64,000 nucleotides of DNA, from assembly GCA_002070945.1 (NCBI GenBank), contig MWEG01000034.1:1-64000 (forward strand). The letters run 5' to 3'. Both the position numbers and the translations under genes were made by a program. Of this stretch, positions 8,939 through 18,384 are shown in pieces; positions within the stretch are counted from its first letter, which is position 1; the number at the start of each line of letters is the position of its first letter. The stretch is from Lentisphaerae bacterium ADurb.Bin082. GTDB lineage: Bacteria > Verrucomicrobiota > Lentisphaeria > Oligosphaerales > Oligosphaeraceae. The notes under the pieces are model-generated. The model was not told the DNA's origin. It worked only from the letters and a program-made list of their open reading frames with translations, and searched no databases.

Positions 8939-10755
8939 TTCATATACTGGACAAAAAGCAGTGCACTGGTTGTCAGGCATGCGGTGATGCCTGCCCAAAG
9001 GAGGCCATTTCATTTCCAATGGATGAGGAGGGCTTCTGGTATCCGAGCGTAGATGCCTCAAAATGTGTAGACTGCGGGCTTTGCGAAAAAGTTTGCCCTT
9101 TGACGCATCTCGAGCAGATAATGGCGTATGGTCAAAAGTCCCCTGTGGTTTTGGGCGGTTACCATGAAAATATTGCAGTACGTTTTGACTCCACCTCGGG
9201 GGGAGCTTTTTCTGCACTGGCACAGGCCATGTATAAGATGGGCGGGCATGTGTCAGGCGCGATTCAGAACAAGGACTGGAGCGTAACAAATGTTGTTTCA
9301 AGCAGCAAGCGGGAGCTGGCAAAGTTACGCTCGTCGAAATACGTTCAGTCATCTGCAGCTGGACTGTACAAGGAGATAAAGCGCCTTCTTGACCGTGGCG
9401 AGAAAGTCCTGGCTTGTGGCTCTCCTTGCCAGATGGGGGCATTGCGCAGTTTTCTTGGCAAGGACTATGAGAATCTTATTATTGTGGATTTCATCTGCAG
9501 GGCTACTAATTCCCCTAAGGCATACGCAAAGTATCTGCAATGGCTCGAGAAAACCCACAATTCCAAAATAGTTTCCATCAAGGCGAAAAACAAGGACCAC
9601 GGCTGGCGTTCATTGGCAAGAAAGGTCACTTTTGAAAATGGAGATGTTTATTATGGAGAGGGGCACGATGATCCTTATCGCAGGGGATATCATTCGAATT
9701 TCTTTGAGCGGCCGTCATGCCATAACTGTAAATTCAAGGTTTTTCCCCGTTGTGCAGACATCACTCTAGGTGATTTCTGGGGAATAGAGAATGTTGATGC
9801 CACGCTGGATCACAACCTGGGTACTAGCTGTATTCTTCTGAATACAGACAAGGGACGTTTATTCTTTGAACAGGCAAAGTGCCATCTAGTTGTTCGGGAG
9901 TTTTCTCTTGACAACGTCCTTGAAGGCAATCGCGAACCGCTTATGACCCCAGTGGCAATGCCTCAGTACGATCGCATGACCTTTTTCCATGACATGGATA
10001 CCATGTCCTTTGACACACTTGCCCAGAAGTACTTTCCAATCAAACGACCTGTTTCATCGAGCATAAAACCAGGTTTCTTCGGACGCATGAGGAGCCGCAT
10101 TGGTCTTTTGATACGCATACTTAGGCATCCGCTTGAATATCACCATCTTTTCAAGTGGAGCAAATGGCATAAGAATATTGATGCGGATTTCCGAAGTGGA
10201 CGCGTGTTCGATGTACAGAAATACTGCTCGCTTGACCTTCATCCAACATCAAGAATCATAGTTGAAAAAGGGGGCTTTCATTTTGGACGTCAAAGAAACC
10301 ACGCGGGACATAAGGAGACGGCACTGCTCTTGGAGGAGAATTCCGTTTTGCGCACAAAGGGGAATGTCTCAATAATGTCGGGGGCGGACATCCAGCTTTT
10401 CAAAAACTCATCGCTTGAAATCGGTGAGGGCACGGCGATAAACGCAGGATTCCAATTAGTCTGTGCCGAAAAAATTGTCCTTGGCAAGGACGTACACATT
10501 GGGCGTGATGTCTGGATACGGGACAACAATGGCGAACATTATATAATTCAGCCAGGCTATACCTGGAAAGCACCTGTTGTTATTGGAGACCATTGCTGGC
10601 TTTGTTCAAATGTCAGCATTATGAAGGGGGTTACCATTGGAGAGGGCACGGTCATATCCGCACATTCTGTCGTAACACATTCCCTTCCTGCTCATTGCAT
10701 TGCCGCCGGAAATCCTGCTGAAGTGGTTGCAGAGAATATCATCTGGAGAGCGTAG
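8935..10755 (+). CDS. Fusion: 2[4Fe-4S] F420-dehydrogenase-beta-like protein with C-terminal hexapeptide acyltransferase
   Basis: 606 residues in three parts. Residues 10-20 and 44-54 form a bacterial two-cluster ferredoxin domain (C10, C13, C16, C20 and C44, C47, C50, C54). Residues about 75-380 resemble the coenzyme F420 hydrogenase/dehydrogenase beta-subunit family, often found next to polysaccharide pyruvyl transferases in glycan loci. Residues about 430-606 are a left-handed beta-helix acyltransferase with repeated hexads (IVLGKDVHIGRDVWI, VVIGDHCWLCSNVSIMKGVTIGEGTVISA). The redox and acetyltransferase families usually occur as separate genes. The start overlaps the ligase stop (ATGA), so both belong to the ACP-ligase set. 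The redox substrate is unknown. Confidence 0.8.
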   Translation: MIHILDKKQCTGCQACGDACPKEAISFPMDEEGFWYPSVDASKCVDCGLCEKVCPLTHLEQIMAYGQKSPVVLGGYHENIAVRFDSTSGGAFSALAQAMYKMGGHVSGAIQNKDWSVTNVVSSSKRELAKLRSSKYVQSSAAGLYKEIKRLLDRGEKVLACGSPCQMGALRSFLGKDYENLIIVDFICRATNSPKAYAKYLQWLEKTHNSKIVSIKAKNKDHGWRSLARKVTFENGDVYYGEGHDDPYRRGYHSNFFERPSCHNCKFKVFPRCADITLGDFWGIENVDATLDHNLGTSCILLNTDKGRLFFEQAKCHLVVREFSLDNVLEGNREPLMTPVAMPQYDRMTFFHDMDTMSFDTLAQKYFPIKRPVSSSIKPGFFGRMRSRIGLLIRILRHPLEYHHLFKWSKWHKNIDADFRSGRVFDVQKYCSLDLHPTSRIIVEKGGFHFGRQRNHAGHKETALLLEENSVLRTKGNVSIMSGADIQLFKNSSLEIGEGTAINAGFQLVCAEKIVLGKDVHIGRDVWIRDNNGEHYIIQPGYTWKAPVVIGDHCWLCSNVSIMKGVTIGEGTVISAHSVVTHSLPAHCIAAGNPAEVVAENIIWRA

Positions 10756-10766
10756 TTTGGTCATAT

Positions 10767-11615
10767 ATGGATACTCGCTATAAAAACATAATCCTGTCAA
10801 ATGGTGTCGAAATGCCGCCAATGGTTCAAACGACAAATTGGCAGGATTACGAACAGATGACCGAATTGGTTACGGAAGGATTAAAGGTTGGTTTTCGTGC
10901 CTTTGATACGGCGCGTGACTACTCAAATGAACATATCGTCGGCAGGGTATTGGAGGAATGCCTGAAAAAAGCGGGCCTCAGTAGGAAAGATGTTTTTATT
11001 ACGACCAAAATCGGCAATTCTCAGCAGGAAAAAGGTGATATTGAAGGCGAAATAGAAAAGTCCCTTGAGAATCTTCATACAGACTATGTGGATTTGTGGC
11101 TGATGCACTGGCCGTATCCAGGATATTTCGAGAAAACATGGGAAAAGATGGAAAAGGTTTATGCTCAAGGAAAAGTTCGTGCCATTGGAGTGGCCAACTA
11201 CAATATGAGATATTTCCGCAAGTTGTTTAGTGCTGACATTGAGGTTGTTCCACATTGTCTTCAGCTGGAGCATCATCCTATGAGGACGGCAGATGACATT
11301 CTGGCATTTTGCAAAGAGAAACAAATTTCGATACAGGCTTATTCTCCACTTTGCAGGATGATACCTGCAATTAGAGACAATATCATATTGAAACAAATTT
11401 CTGTCTCTAAGGGGAAAAGCATTCCGCAGGTTATTTTGCGATGGCATTATCAGCATTTGAGTGTTCCTGTCTTCAAAACCCTCAAGCCTCATCGCCTTGG
11501 GGAAAATTTCAACATCTGGGATTTTGAACTTACCGAGCAGGAAATGAGGCAGATTAGTTCTCTGGATGCGGATTACAAATATCATTTGGAATCGGTAAGT
11601 TGTCCAGGTTATTGA
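10767..11615 (+). CDS. Aldo/keto reductase
   Basis: 282 residues with the AKR catalytic tetrad in place: Asp47 and Tyr52 (FDTARDYSNE), Lys81 (TTKIG) and His114 (LMHWPYP). A typical NAD(P) site and the AYSPL segment follow. It reduces a carbonyl with NAD(P)H in the cytoplasm. The gene lies 11 bases after the Fe-S/acetyltransferase fusion, so it could make a hydroxyacyl group or an unusual sugar for the locus. That is inference from position. AKRs are rare in core glycan pathways, which adds to the impression of a dedicated modification pathway from 7231 to 11615. Confidence 0.88.
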   Translation: MDTRYKNIILSNGVEMPPMVQTTNWQDYEQMTELVTEGLKVGFRAFDTARDYSNEHIVGRVLEECLKKAGLSRKDVFITTKIGNSQQEKGDIEGEIEKSLENLHTDYVDLWLMHWPYPGYFEKTWEKMEKVYAQGKVRAIGVANYNMRYFRKLFSADIEVVPHCLQLEHHPMRTADDILAFCKEKQISIQAYSPLCRMIPAIRDNIILKQISVSKGKSIPQVILRWHYQHLSVPVFKTLKPHRLGENFNIWDFELTEQEMRQISSLDADYKYHLESVSCPGY

Positions 11616-11628
11616 AATAAGGCATCAG

Positions 11629-12588
11629 ATGTCATTCAAGGGAATAAAATCAATTATTTACCGTAAGGTCAATTCAATTCTTACTCGGACTGAATGGTTC
11701 AAGTCAGGATTTGTTGATTTTTCGCATGCCAGGTATCCTGACAATACATGGTATAGGAACCATGATGAGCGAAATTTTCAGATAATTAATCTGGGGTCAT
11801 CAAGTGCAAAATGGGCGTTCGACTGGGAATATGCAGGAGTACGGGGAATGAATTGGGCTAATCAGCCCCAAACTCTGATAGATGATTTCAGGCTTCTTAA
11901 GAATTTTCATTCCATCTTAAGGCATGGGGGAAAGATTTTGATTTCCATAATGCCATTTTCTGGCCTAAACAAGAAAACTGGCTTATTGGATACATATAAA
12001 TATGTGGGAACTATGGACTGGACTCTGTTGGATCCAGTGTTTCGGGATGAGGCAATTGCACTTCGTGAAAATCCTTTACGTTGGGGTAAGAAGAAGGCAC
12101 TGCGACAGATCGTGTCGCATTTTCTAGGACGTGAAAAGCCCAAACCTTTGCTCAATGGAGCCATGGATGAACATAATCCCATGACGGAAGAAGAGATGGC
12201 TGAGGACGCTCAGAGAATGATGGACGGATGGGCTGCTGAGTTTGGCATAAATGATTTTGATGAGCCATTGAGCGAGGTGAATCGGCAAGGACGTGAAATT
12301 AGAATCAACGTATTAAAGGAGTTGATTGACTTTTCAACAGAACGTGGCTATGAACCTATAGTCGTTATTCTTCCAGTTGCAAAACAACTAGCTAATCTTT
12401 TTTCTGAGGCCTTTAGAGAAAAATACATCTATTCATTTTTGCGGAGTGTTGAACCTGAAGTGAGAACGTTGGATTATTTGCATGATGAAACCTTCCAAGA
12501 TCCCGCTCTGTATTTTAATTCCTTCTGCTTGAATAAGCGAGGAAGAGAAATGTTCTCCACAGATGTATGCAGTCGTATCGTACAATAA
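11629..12588 (+). CDS. SGNH-hydrolase-like protein with altered catalytic residues
   Basis: 319 residues, function not assigned. It resembles uncharacterised SGNH-like proteins of polysaccharide loci: an early LGSSSAKWAFD segment matches the 'LGSSHG' block I, and a late LNKRGREMF matches the segment after the catalytic Asp-x-x-His. At that point the sequence reads NSFC, so the Asp and His of the dyad appear to be Asn and Cys. No signal peptide is evident. It may be a structural partner of an O-acyltransferase; the membrane acyltransferase gene follows 22 bases later. Confidence in the fold is moderate and in the role low. Confidence 0.5.
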   Translation: MSFKGIKSIIYRKVNSILTRTEWFKSGFVDFSHARYPDNTWYRNHDERNFQIINLGSSSAKWAFDWEYAGVRGMNWANQPQTLIDDFRLLKNFHSILRHGGKILISIMPFSGLNKKTGLLDTYKYVGTMDWTLLDPVFRDEAIALRENPLRWGKKKALRQIVSHFLGREKPKPLLNGAMDEHNPMTEEEMAEDAQRMMDGWAAEFGINDFDEPLSEVNRQGREIRINVLKELIDFSTERGYEPIVVILPVAKQLANLFSEAFREKYIYSFLRSVEPEVRTLDYLHDETFQDPALYFNSFCLNKRGREMFSTDVCSRIVQ

Positions 12589-12609
12589 TGTTCCTGTGAT
12601 TTCTGAATC

Positions 12610-13692
12610 ATGGAGGTGGAACGCGACAAACTTGTTGACATAATGAAGGGAATCGGCATCTGTTTCGTGATTATGGGACATGTGCTGACATATAAATCGA
12701 CGCTCTCTCGTTGTGTGTTTTCATTCCATATGCCTCTTTTTTTCTTCCTTTCAGGTTATCTTGCCAGAAAGAAATCATCATTGTTCAAATGGAGGAGTTA
12801 TTGGCAATCACTTTCGAAATACTTGGTTCTCTATCTTTTTTTTACATTATTGGGACTAATAAGGTTCGCTCTGGATAAAAACATCCCAACAGATACTATA
12901 AGAGTTGCTATTTATAGAACATTTATTCATTGTCATTCGTTTGTCAATGGACCTACCTGGTTTCTGGTTACCTTGCCACTCTCACTTTTCCTGCCATATT
13001 GTTTTTCCCGAGTAAAAAATGGGGGACTGCGTTATGTGTTAATTGCATCCACTCTGTGCACCATGGCATTGCTTTCATTGCTAATTCAACGTTTGCCATG
13101 GGAATTAAGGCGTCTGTGGATTCCGCTAAATGTTACGAATCTTCCTTTGGTATCATTCTACGCATTATGCGGTTGGCAATGGGGAAGTAATATGATGCAT
13201 TTACCAATTCGGCTGTCAATAGTGTCGAACTTTATTATTGTTTGCACATTATCATCATTTATTTTTGCATTGTCAAGACAGAATATGATTGGAATGATGA
13301 ACTGTTCGGTAGCAGAGGCCGGCAGTATTCTTAATTTCCCTATAGCGTTACTTGGCATTCAAGGCGTTTGCTGCGTTGCACACCTCTGGGGAGAAACTTT
13401 GGTTGGAAGACATCTGCAAGTAATTGGAATGCGTTCTTTGGCTTTCTTTACATGTGACTTTATTTCATTGACAATAGTTTCGATAGTATTGTCCTTTGCA
13501 ATGCCGGTTTTCTCTGGATACACGCCAACACAGCCGATATCCCTTCCGCTGTCATTCCTGCTGTGGTTCAGTCAGATGTGTGTGTTAATGACTCTTTCGC
13601 CCATCATAATGAAGGTTACAACATCATTTATGAATTGTATTCCATTTTTGGACAAATTATCGGCAGGCCGGCCAACAGTCAGTGACATTTGA
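12610..13692 (+). CDS. Membrane acyltransferase (acyltransferase-3/OafA-like)
   Basis: 360 residues with about ten hydrophobic segments. The N-terminal pattern DIMKGIGICFVIMGHVL holds the histidine (His24) conserved in acyltransferase-3 proteins, followed by FHMPLFFFLSGYL, the family's second motif. These enzymes transfer acetyl or other acyl groups from a cytoplasmic donor onto glycans at the membrane. There are three or four other family members or O-acylation genes in this locus (34194, 35260, 37554, 54948), so the polymer is probably acylated at several sites. The next gene's ATG lies just after this stop (TGATATG). Confidence 0.85.
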   Translation: MEVERDKLVDIMKGIGICFVIMGHVLTYKSTLSRCVFSFHMPLFFFLSGYLARKKSSLFKWRSYWQSLSKYLVLYLFFTLLGLIRFALDKNIPTDTIRVAIYRTFIHCHSFVNGPTWFLVTLPLSLFLPYCFSRVKNGGLRYVLIASTLCTMALLSLLIQRLPWELRRLWIPLNVTNLPLVSFYALCGWQWGSNMMHLPIRLSIVSNFIIVCTLSSFIFALSRQNMIGMMNCSVAEAGSILNFPIALLGIQGVCCVAHLWGETLVGRHLQVIGMRSLAFFTCDFISLTIVSIVLSFAMPVFSGYTPTQPISLPLSFLLWFSQMCVLMTLSPIIMKVTTSFMNCIPFLDKLSAGRPTVSDI

Positions 13693-13693
13693 T

Positions 13694-14857
13694 ATGAAAA
13701 TTGGAGTATTGACATTACTAGAGCAATTAAACTATGGAGGAGTACTTCAAGCCTTTGCGTTACAGGAAGTTCTAAATGAACAAGGGTATCAGGCAGAGGT
13801 TATTCGTTTTTGGCACTCTCCTGGAAATGTTTTTCTTTATGGAAGGCTTCGTCAAAAGGGATATAATCGCTTAAGACGCTTGCTGAGACTGGCTTACTAT
13901 TCTCTTAAGCGCAATTATATGCTTAGTGATGACAGCAGACGAAGACGTACAATCAACTTTATAGAGAATACTATCAAACATTCTACTCGAGAATACAGAA
14001 GTTATGAAGAATTGACAGAACTATCGCGAGATTATGACACAATAATAGTGGGCAGTGACCAAGTCTGGAATCCAAATCTGGAGGAAAGTCGATATTACCT
14101 TTTAGATGGAATTCTAGAGAATATCAATAAGATAGCCTATGCTGTAAGTTTTGGAACGACATATTTTCCCGAAGAATGTCGTCGACAATACAAGAGGCCA
14201 CTTTCCAAGTTTAAAGCAATTTCCTGCAGGGAATGTTCGGGATGTGAATTCGTCAATAGTTTATTAGGAAATGATGCCTCATTGTGGGTCGTAGATCCAG
14301 TTCTTTTGCTCGCTAAAGAAAAATGGTGGTCTATGGCTCGTTATTCAGGCAAAGCTGAGAATTATACACTGTGTTACTGGCTTGGGGATTTGACTGATTT
14401 GTCAAATATATTGAACTCATTACCTGATACACAACGAGTGTATGTCTGTTTGAATGGTATGGAACAGGATGAATTGATTTCTGGACATCTCACGCAGCAG
14501 ATTGACGAATTGAAATTGTCAGAAAGAGCAAAGCTGTGCCTTGGAGGGGGACCGCTTGATTTCATAAGGCTAATGGCTCATGCGGATAGCATTATTTCTG
14601 ATTCTTTTCATGCCATGATATTTTCTTATATTTTTGAAAAAAAAGTGAGCATCTATCTTGCATCCTGTGGAATTCGCAAGGCAATGCGGGGACGCATGAT
14701 AGAATTTGCAAATCGCTGTAAGATGCAGGATTGCATTTCAGCAGATATTAGTCTGAATGAGCCTGTCTGCCTTCCTGACTATACGCGTTGTGCCAAATTT
14801 GTCGAGGACTGGCGCAGAGATAGCCTAGAATGGCTACGTAAGGCTTTGGATAATTGA
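13694..14857 (+). CDS. Polysaccharide pyruvyl transferase family protein
   Basis: 387 residues with the family signature: an N-terminal GVLTL..QLNYGGVLQAFALQ segment, VGSDQVWNPN in the middle and SDSFHAMIFS near the C-terminus. Family members transfer pyruvate from phosphoenolpyruvate to a sugar as a ketal, adding negative charge. The ATG at 13694 follows the upstream stop by one base; a GTG at 13682 would overlap. F420-dehydrogenase-beta-like proteins such as the 8935 gene often accompany this family. It is followed directly by a glycosyltransferase with a TTG start. Confidence 0.85.
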   Translation: MKIGVLTLLEQLNYGGVLQAFALQEVLNEQGYQAEVIRFWHSPGNVFLYGRLRQKGYNRLRRLLRLAYYSLKRNYMLSDDSRRRRTINFIENTIKHSTREYRSYEELTELSRDYDTIIVGSDQVWNPNLEESRYYLLDGILENINKIAYAVSFGTTYFPEECRRQYKRPLSKFKAISCRECSGCEFVNSLLGNDASLWVVDPVLLLAKEKWWSMARYSGKAENYTLCYWLGDLTDLSNILNSLPDTQRVYVCLNGMEQDELISGHLTQQIDELKLSERAKLCLGGGPLDFIRLMAHADSIISDSFHAMIFSYIFEKKVSIYLASCGIRKAMRGRMIEFANRCKMQDCISADISLNEPVCLPDYTRCAKFVEDWRRDSLEWLRKALDN

Positions 14858-14858
14858 T

Positions 14859-16049
14859 TTGAATATTCTCCTAATAACATATGGTTGGGATCCGCGTCAG
14901 ACTGATGATGGTGGACGGCAGCGGACGCATCTTTTATGGAAGGCTCTAAGGAAGATTGGGACTGTCTATACACTTGTGGTCGGTGGAGAGTGTAAAAATG
15001 AAACAAACTACATAAGACACTTCAGAAGTAACCTTTTGGATACCATCGACCTTGATGGCATGCATGGAGTTCTTAGGCGGCTGAAGTTTTTTTTTAGACA
15101 TGTTATGGTATGGAAAACTGGTTTTTCCATTTTTCCATATGATCACACTCCTGATATAGCAAGTGTTTTCCCTGAAGTGACATTTGATTTCATTGTTTGC
15201 CGATATTTCAAGGTGCTTCTTTATGTTGACATATATGGTATTGCTCCTGTTTACGTTGATATAGACGATTCGCCCTTGGTTCTTTTTGACACAGTTGTCA
15301 GACACCAACGAAAATTATCACGCTTCGGGTCGTTTTTCTGGAGAATGGTTCTTAGGTTTGAATTGTGGTGGCATTCTCTTCATTGGTCAGGAATATGGTT
15401 GGCTGACAAAAATGATATTGGTAGAATTGGTTCGCCACGAAAAACTGTAGTTTTGAATAATATCCCGTTCAATATTTTTGGAGACATTGCCAGTGGTGTT
15501 TCCGATAGGAATATTCTGTGTGCAATAGGTGGGGCATATCATCAACCAAATAAGCAGGGAGTTGCAAAATTCCTAAAAGAAATATGGCCAGCGGTTCACG
15601 ACAGGTATCCACAATTGCGTTTCTTAATTGTCGGCAAGGGATGGGACGAGGTGACAAGTGCGCAGGAAGAAATACCGAATGTTGAATATGTCGGTTTTGT
15701 AAAGGATTTAAAGGATCTTTACTCAAGGTGCCTGGCTTGTATTGTTCCAATAGATACGGGTGCAGGAACGTGCATAAAAACGCTTGAGGCATTGGCAAAT
15801 GGGAGAGTCTGCTTTGCCACCCCATTTGGGGCACGCGGCTTGCCTGGCAATAAAGAGGAATTAGCTCGTAATGGAGTGATGATTTATGAGAATGCCTCAG
15901 AGTTTATTGATTTGCTTGATGGTTTGATGAGCTCATGCCTTTATTTGAATGAATGTGAAAGTGCCGCTAAGTTTTTTATAGAAAATCACTATTCTGAAGA
16001 TGCTTTCTTTTCGCATGTCAGTGAACTTTTACCACAGCTCAAAGGATAG
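14859..16049 (+). CDS. Glycosyltransferase family 4-like
   Basis: 396 residues with a GT-B layout: N-terminal start NILLITYGWDPRQTDDGG, and a C-terminal Rossmann half with FLIVGKGWDEV, NVEYVGFVKDLKDLYSRC, a region CIVPIDTGAGTCIKTLEALANG and FATPFGARGL, typical of GT4 family donor-binding sites. It transfers a sugar from a nucleotide donor in the cytoplasm. The only start in register is TTG at 14859, one base after the previous stop. It has a close paralog at 17187; the two flank the WbsX-like gene. Confidence 0.82.
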   Translation: MNILLITYGWDPRQTDDGGRQRTHLLWKALRKIGTVYTLVVGGECKNETNYIRHFRSNLLDTIDLDGMHGVLRRLKFFFRHVMVWKTGFSIFPYDHTPDIASVFPEVTFDFIVCRYFKVLLYVDIYGIAPVYVDIDDSPLVLFDTVVRHQRKLSRFGSFFWRMVLRFELWWHSLHWSGIWLADKNDIGRIGSPRKTVVLNNIPFNIFGDIASGVSDRNILCAIGGAYHQPNKQGVAKFLKEIWPAVHDRYPQLRFLIVGKGWDEVTSAQEEIPNVEYVGFVKDLKDLYSRCLACIVPIDTGAGTCIKTLEALANGRVCFATPFGARGLPGNKEELARNGVMIYENASEFIDLLDGLMSSCLYLNECESAAKFFIENHYSEDAFFSHVSELLPQLKG

Positions 16050-16063
16050 AGTAAGTTAGAATT

Positions 16064-17164
16064 ATGGACGAGAAACATACAAATGCCAGGGTGTTGGCCT
16101 ATTATCTTCCACAGTTTCACCCCATTCCTGAGAATGATGAATGGTGGGGGAATGGGTTCACAGAGTGGACAAATGTTGGTAAAGCAAAGCCACTGTTTCC
16201 GGGGCATTATCAACCGCATGTTCCGGCTGATCTCGGATATTATGACCTCAGAGTTTCCGAGACGCGTGAATACCAGGCAGCTTTAGCGCGTCAATATGGC
16301 GTGGAGGGGTTTGTCTATTGGCATTATTGGTTTGGCAATGGGAAACGTTTACTGGAACGTCCATTTAACGAGGTTCTGACAAGTGGCAAACCTGATTTCC
16401 CCTTTGCATTGGCATGGGCCAATGAGTCTTGGCGCGGAACATGGCATGGATTGAAAAATGGAAGGATGCTCATAGAACAGACATATCCGGGCGATGATGA
16501 CTATATTGCGCATTTTAAAGAACTACTTCCTGCCTTCAAGGACGATAGATATTTGAGATGTAATGGCAAGGTACTCTTTTTTATCTATGAGCCAAATCTT
16601 CTTCCCGAGAGTGGGCATTTTATTAAACTTTGGCAAGGATTGGCTATGGAAAATGGTCTTGAAGGTATATTTTTTGTGGCTTTGGAAAAGGATTTATATG
16701 ACAAGGAGTATGGAGAAAAACGTTTGAATGAATTGATGTCCCAGGGATATGATGCTGTCAATATCTGTAATTTGTCAGGACATCACAAGTTGAGCATTTG
16801 GTGGCGAATCGCTCGAAAGATATTCTACAATAAACTTCATTTGATACCAAACGTGCGTCCCTATTTCCCCATTGAATTTGAAAGTCCATTGGATTCCAAT
16901 GCAAATGTGATTCCTGCAGTCGTCCCTTGTTGGGATCATACTCCTAGAACAGGCAAGAATGGATTGGTATATCATGGGAGTACACCCGAATTGTTTAAGC
17001 AAGGGGTGTTACGAAAACTTGATGCGATTAAGGAAAAACCTTTTGAGAAGAGATTCCTAATGATAAAATCTTGGAATGAATGGGCTGAAGGAAATTATAT
17101 GGAGCCAGATTTGCGCTGGGGAAGAAAGTATTTGGAGGCGCTTAAGGAAGTTATATGTTCCTAG
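16064..17164 (+). CDS. WbsX-like glycosyltransferase
   Basis: 366 residues matching the WbsX family (PF14307-type) closely: AYYLPQFHPIPENDEWWG, GFTEWTNV, GHYQPHVPADLGYYDLR, YWHYWFGNG and WANESWRG, in the expected order. These proteins occur as stand-alone or fused glycosyltransferases in O-antigen loci; the fold resembles GH99. Full length for a single-domain member. It lies between two paralogous GT4 genes at 14859 and 17187, so the three probably act on consecutive linkages. ATG at 16064 is 15 bases after the preceding stop. Confidence 0.88.
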   Translation: MDEKHTNARVLAYYLPQFHPIPENDEWWGNGFTEWTNVGKAKPLFPGHYQPHVPADLGYYDLRVSETREYQAALARQYGVEGFVYWHYWFGNGKRLLERPFNEVLTSGKPDFPFALAWANESWRGTWHGLKNGRMLIEQTYPGDDDYIAHFKELLPAFKDDRYLRCNGKVLFFIYEPNLLPESGHFIKLWQGLAMENGLEGIFFVALEKDLYDKEYGEKRLNELMSQGYDAVNICNLSGHHKLSIWWRIARKIFYNKLHLIPNVRPYFPIEFESPLDSNANVIPAVVPCWDHTPRTGKNGLVYHGSTPELFKQGVLRKLDAIKEKPFEKRFLMIKSWNEWAEGNYMEPDLRWGRKYLEALKEVICS

Positions 17165-17186
17165 TGTTTCTGTTTGAAACATACTT

Positions 17187-18353
17187 ATGATGAATATCTT
17201 ATATCTAGCCTGCCAGGATCCCAGAAAAACTGAGGTTGGAGGACAGCAACGTACATTTTTGCTTTGGAATGCCCTTCAGAAGCATGGAAATGTATATACA
17301 ATTGTTCCCGTATTTGGAAGGCTGGATCCTGCCGATAAGATTTATTTCTGGGATTTGAATGCAAGCGAGTTTAGGGGGCAACTCAAATATGGTCTAAAAG
17401 AATATTTGAATTTTCTATTGTGGTGGAAAACAGGTTTGGCTATTAAACCTTTATATTCGTTTCCCGATGTAAAAAAAATATTTCCTGGAATTAAGTTTGA
17501 TATGGTCGTATGTAGGCATTTTAAAGTATTGGATTATTTTAATCCTTACGATATTGCTCCAACTTTTATTGATTTGGATGATTATCCGCTTACACTGTTC
17601 AAAACGGTTATCACTCAACAAAAAAAGTATAATTTCATTTTTTCGTTTATATGGGGAAATCTGTTGAGATTGGAGTTATGGTGGCATTCTTTGCAATGGG
17701 CAGGCGCGTGGGTTTCCAATAGGGAGGATTTGGGGAAGACGGGAACTAAAAACAGAACTATGCTTTTGAACAACATACCATTGAATGTTTATGATGGAGG
17801 TACGGCTCCTTTGGACAGAAATATTCTGTTTATGATTGGAGGTGCTTTTTATTATCCCAATGTGGATGGCTTGAACAATTTTTTGACAACTGTTTGGCCA
17901 ATAATACACAAAAAACATCCCAATTTAAGATTTTTCATTGTGGGTCGAGGTTGGGAAGGTCTATTTGAGGAAAAATGGAAATGTCTGCCAAATGTTGAAT
18001 GTACAGGATTTGTTTCAAATCTAGGAGAGCTTTACGCAAAATGTTTGGCAACGGTCGTCCCTATTGACTCGGGGGCGGGTACATGCATAAAGACATTGGA
18101 ATCATTGTCAAATGGGCGGATTTGCTTTGCAACACCTTTCGGAGCGCGTGGTTTGTCGCTGACTAAAAGTGAATTGTCTGACATAGGTGTGATGGTATAT
18201 GAAAAACCAGATGATTTTTTAAGCACCTTAGAGAAGATTTTGGCATTGCCTGAATGGAGAAAAGAACGCGAAAAGTCTGCACGGATGTTTATACGTGAGA
18301 ATTACTCCAGAGCCTCTTTTGACTTGCAGGTTTCTAGTCTTTTGAATCGTTAA
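17187..18353 (+). CDS. Glycosyltransferase family 4-like, paralog of the 14859 gene
   Basis: 388 residues. It aligns along its whole length with the 14859 product: start NILYLACQDPRKTEVGGQQRT, then FIVGRGWEG, NVECTGFVSNLGELYAKC, VVPIDSGAGTCIKTLESLSNG and FATPFGARGL. It is a cytoplasmic GT-B transferase. The pair probably arose by duplication and now flanks the WbsX-like gene. This copy and its surroundings are noticeably AT-richer than the 3-10 kb region. Two adjacent ATG codons (17187, 17190) could both serve as the start. Confidence 0.82.
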   Translation: MMNILYLACQDPRKTEVGGQQRTFLLWNALQKHGNVYTIVPVFGRLDPADKIYFWDLNASEFRGQLKYGLKEYLNFLLWWKTGLAIKPLYSFPDVKKIFPGIKFDMVVCRHFKVLDYFNPYDIAPTFIDLDDYPLTLFKTVITQQKKYNFIFSFIWGNLLRLELWWHSLQWAGAWVSNREDLGKTGTKNRTMLLNNIPLNVYDGGTAPLDRNILFMIGGAFYYPNVDGLNNFLTTVWPIIHKKHPNLRFFIVGRGWEGLFEEKWKCLPNVECTGFVSNLGELYAKCLATVVPIDSGAGTCIKTLESLSNGRICFATPFGARGLSLTKSELSDIGVMVYEKPDDFLSTLEKILALPEWRKEREKSARMFIRENYSRASFDLQVSSLLNR

Positions 18354-18384
18354 CACTTTTTTTCTTATATTTCCCACTTACAAA

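Noticed and set aside
8411..9442. Long minus-strand ORF opposite the ligase and Fe-S genes
   Set aside because: It spans two well-supported plus-strand genes and shows no family motif.
16064..17164. WbsX gene as a glycoside hydrolase
   Set aside because: The GH99-like fold is shared, but the order of WWG, EWTNV and YWHYWFG segments and the locus context fit the glycosyltransferase family.
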